Shown one piece after another: positions 41,425 through 42,500 of a stretch of DNA of 42,500 bases (position 1 is the stretch's first letter; the number at the start of each line of letters is the position of its first letter). Location: positions 20,331,541-20,374,040 of the forward strand of contig CM022677.1 of NCBI GenBank assembly GCA_012295275.1, written 5' to 3'. A program made the translations under genes and the position numbers. This stretch comes from Chrysomallon squamiferum (lineage: Eukaryota; Mollusca; Gastropoda; Neomphalida; Peltospiridae). The notes below the pieces were generated by a model. That model had not been told where the DNA came from. It worked only from the letters and a program-made list of their open reading frames with translations, and did no database searches.

Positions 41425-41980
41425 ATTTTTTGTGAAATATTGCAAACTTTTTCTTGTAAAATGAGAAGTGATTAATCTGAACTGTTATTTTTTTAATTAT
41501 TTTATTATTATTATTTTTATTATTATTTATTTATTTTATTTATTTATTTTATTCTTTTTTTGGTAAAGGTGAAGTTATTATTCTGAATCATTAAATAATT
41601 AATTAATTAATTTATTTGTTTTTAATAAAAAGAGGTAATTTTTGTGAGATTTGTTCTTGTAAAAAAAAAAAATCATTATTATGGTAGTCTTTTTTCCTCT
41701 TGAGAAATCATTTTCATGAAATTTATTTTTATTTTGTAAAATGAGAAATCATTATTGTGATATTTATTTTTATTTTGTAAAATGAGAAATCACCCATTCT
41801 TTTTTTCTCTTTTGTAAATGATCATTATTGTGAGATGTTTTTATCTTATAAAATGAGAAGTGACATATTCTTTTAATTTTTTTTTTTAAACTTTATCTTT
41901 CAGATACATACATACCTATATACCTACATGTATTTTTTTTTTTTTTTCTTTCTTTTTTCTTTACACTTTATTTTAATCAG
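41087..41980. other. Gene B intron 17-18
   Basis: (TA)n 41119-41160, (ATTT)n and (TTA)n 41346-41423, and repeated units with GTAAAATGAGAAATCATTA (41455-41860), period variable. No exon. Confidence 0.6.
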
Positions 41981-42064
41981 AGAGATGTGAATTGAGATGT
42001 CAGTCTGGAACCAGTCCTGATTCACAATGTACTACATGCGTCAAATGCTACGGAAAATCATGTG
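41981..42064 (+). CDS. Gene B EGF18 exon
   Basis: 84 nt, phase 1-1, acceptor TTTTAATCAG, donor G|GTAAAA. CELRC, QSGT, QCTTCVKC, SCG with a shortened C5-C6 loop. Complete, unlike gene A. Confidence 0.83.
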
Positions 42065-42435
42065 GTAAAACATACATATATACATACATACATACATAGA
42101 GATATACAAATACTGACATATGCACATATGTACACATTTGCACAGGTACATACCTATAAGTAAACACATGCATTGACATTTAGAGAAATGTGGACACATT
42201 TGCACACATGCTAACACACACACACACACACACACAGTCACATTCATGCATGCATATGTATGGGTTATGTTTGATGAGCTGTTTATAAATACATAACAAC
42301 TAATAATTGTATACATGAAGCTGGGTATGTATCTTATTTGTTTTAGTAACTGAATGCATCTTTGAAATACATTGAAGCCATTTGTTCAGTGGCATTCCTG
42401 AGGAAGTTAACAAATTGTTTTCTTCATTTGATTAG
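42065..42435. other. Gene B intron 18-19
   Basis: CA and CATA repeats, then GATGAGCTGTTTAT to GGGTATGTATCTTATTTG, the sequence fused to EGF18 in gene A. Confidence 0.6.
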
Positions 42436-42500
42436 GTGGATGTACTTTGCAATGTCAGCATGGTGGCAGACCCAATTCTGGCTGTACTGCATGTATTCAA
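42436..42500 (+). CDS. Gene B EGF19 exon, partial
   Basis: Acceptor TGATTAG, then CTLQC, QHGG, NSGCTAC; cut by the window end. Matches gene A 18218-18282 almost exactly. Confidence 0.85.
   Translation, partial: MDVLCNVSMVADPILAVLHVF

Larger units (their letters stand above)
26741..42500 (+). other. Gene B: LRR-EGF gene, whole span (cut by window end)
   Basis: LRR exon plus EGF1-EGF19, the most complete module series in the window. All EGF exons are open and phase 1-1, but the LRR exon carries a 1-nt deletion. Either a recent pseudogene, a sequencing or assembly error at 27440, or a donor of EGF exons to transcripts from elsewhere in the array. Confidence 0.65.

Overview
The window is metazoan genomic DNA: very AT-rich, full of micro- and minisatellites, with short coding exons separated by long GT-AG introns. 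The repeat style (ATTT, CA and GATA microsatellites, hAT- and Tigger-type fragments) suggests a lophotrochozoan invertebrate, perhaps a mollusc. That placement is inference; nothing here names a species.

All recognisable host genes lie on the + strand and belong to one family. Each gene has one large first coding exon (signal peptide, leucine-rich repeats with N- and C-terminal cysteine caps), followed by a long series of 69-144 nt exons that each encode one small six-cysteine EGF-like module (C-x3-C-x-HGG-x5-C-x2-C-x(1,2)-C-x8-C). Every intact exon begins and ends in phase 1, so modules can be added, lost or skipped without breaking the frame.

Layout: 1-6744 is the 3' flank of an upstream copy plus spacer (a 16/20-bp satellite, a 35-bp minisatellite, two decayed EGF exons, a 34-bp minisatellite, a truncated Tigger-like element, a conserved 5' block). 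6745-18313 is gene A (LRR exon plus 15 EGF-like exons in frame). 18314-26740 repeats the same 3' flank and spacer. 26741-42500 is gene B (LRR exon plus 19 EGF-like exons, the last cut by the window end). The two LRR starts are 19,996 bp apart. Decayed EGF exons and the same flank at the left edge imply a third copy upstream, so this is part of a head-to-tail gene array.

The two genes are damaged in complementary ways. Gene A has an intact LRR exon, but its EGF2 exon is broken, EGF3, EGF4 and EGF17 are missing, and EGF18 is truncated with a new in-phase donor. Gene B keeps the full EGF series but has a 1-nt deletion in the LRR exon that gives a stop after residue 211. The products are expected to be extracellular recognition or adhesion-type proteins; this is inferred from domains only. 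No transmembrane or cytoplasmic exon is convincing.

The most unusual signal is that several intronic minisatellites appear to be built from the edges of EGF exons. Arrays of complete 3' splice sites plus exon starts lie upstream of EGF8 (56-bp unit), EGF2 (about 45 bp) and a decayed EGF exon (64 bp), and an array of 5' splice-site-like boxes lies downstream of EGF14. Unit number differs between the two gene copies.
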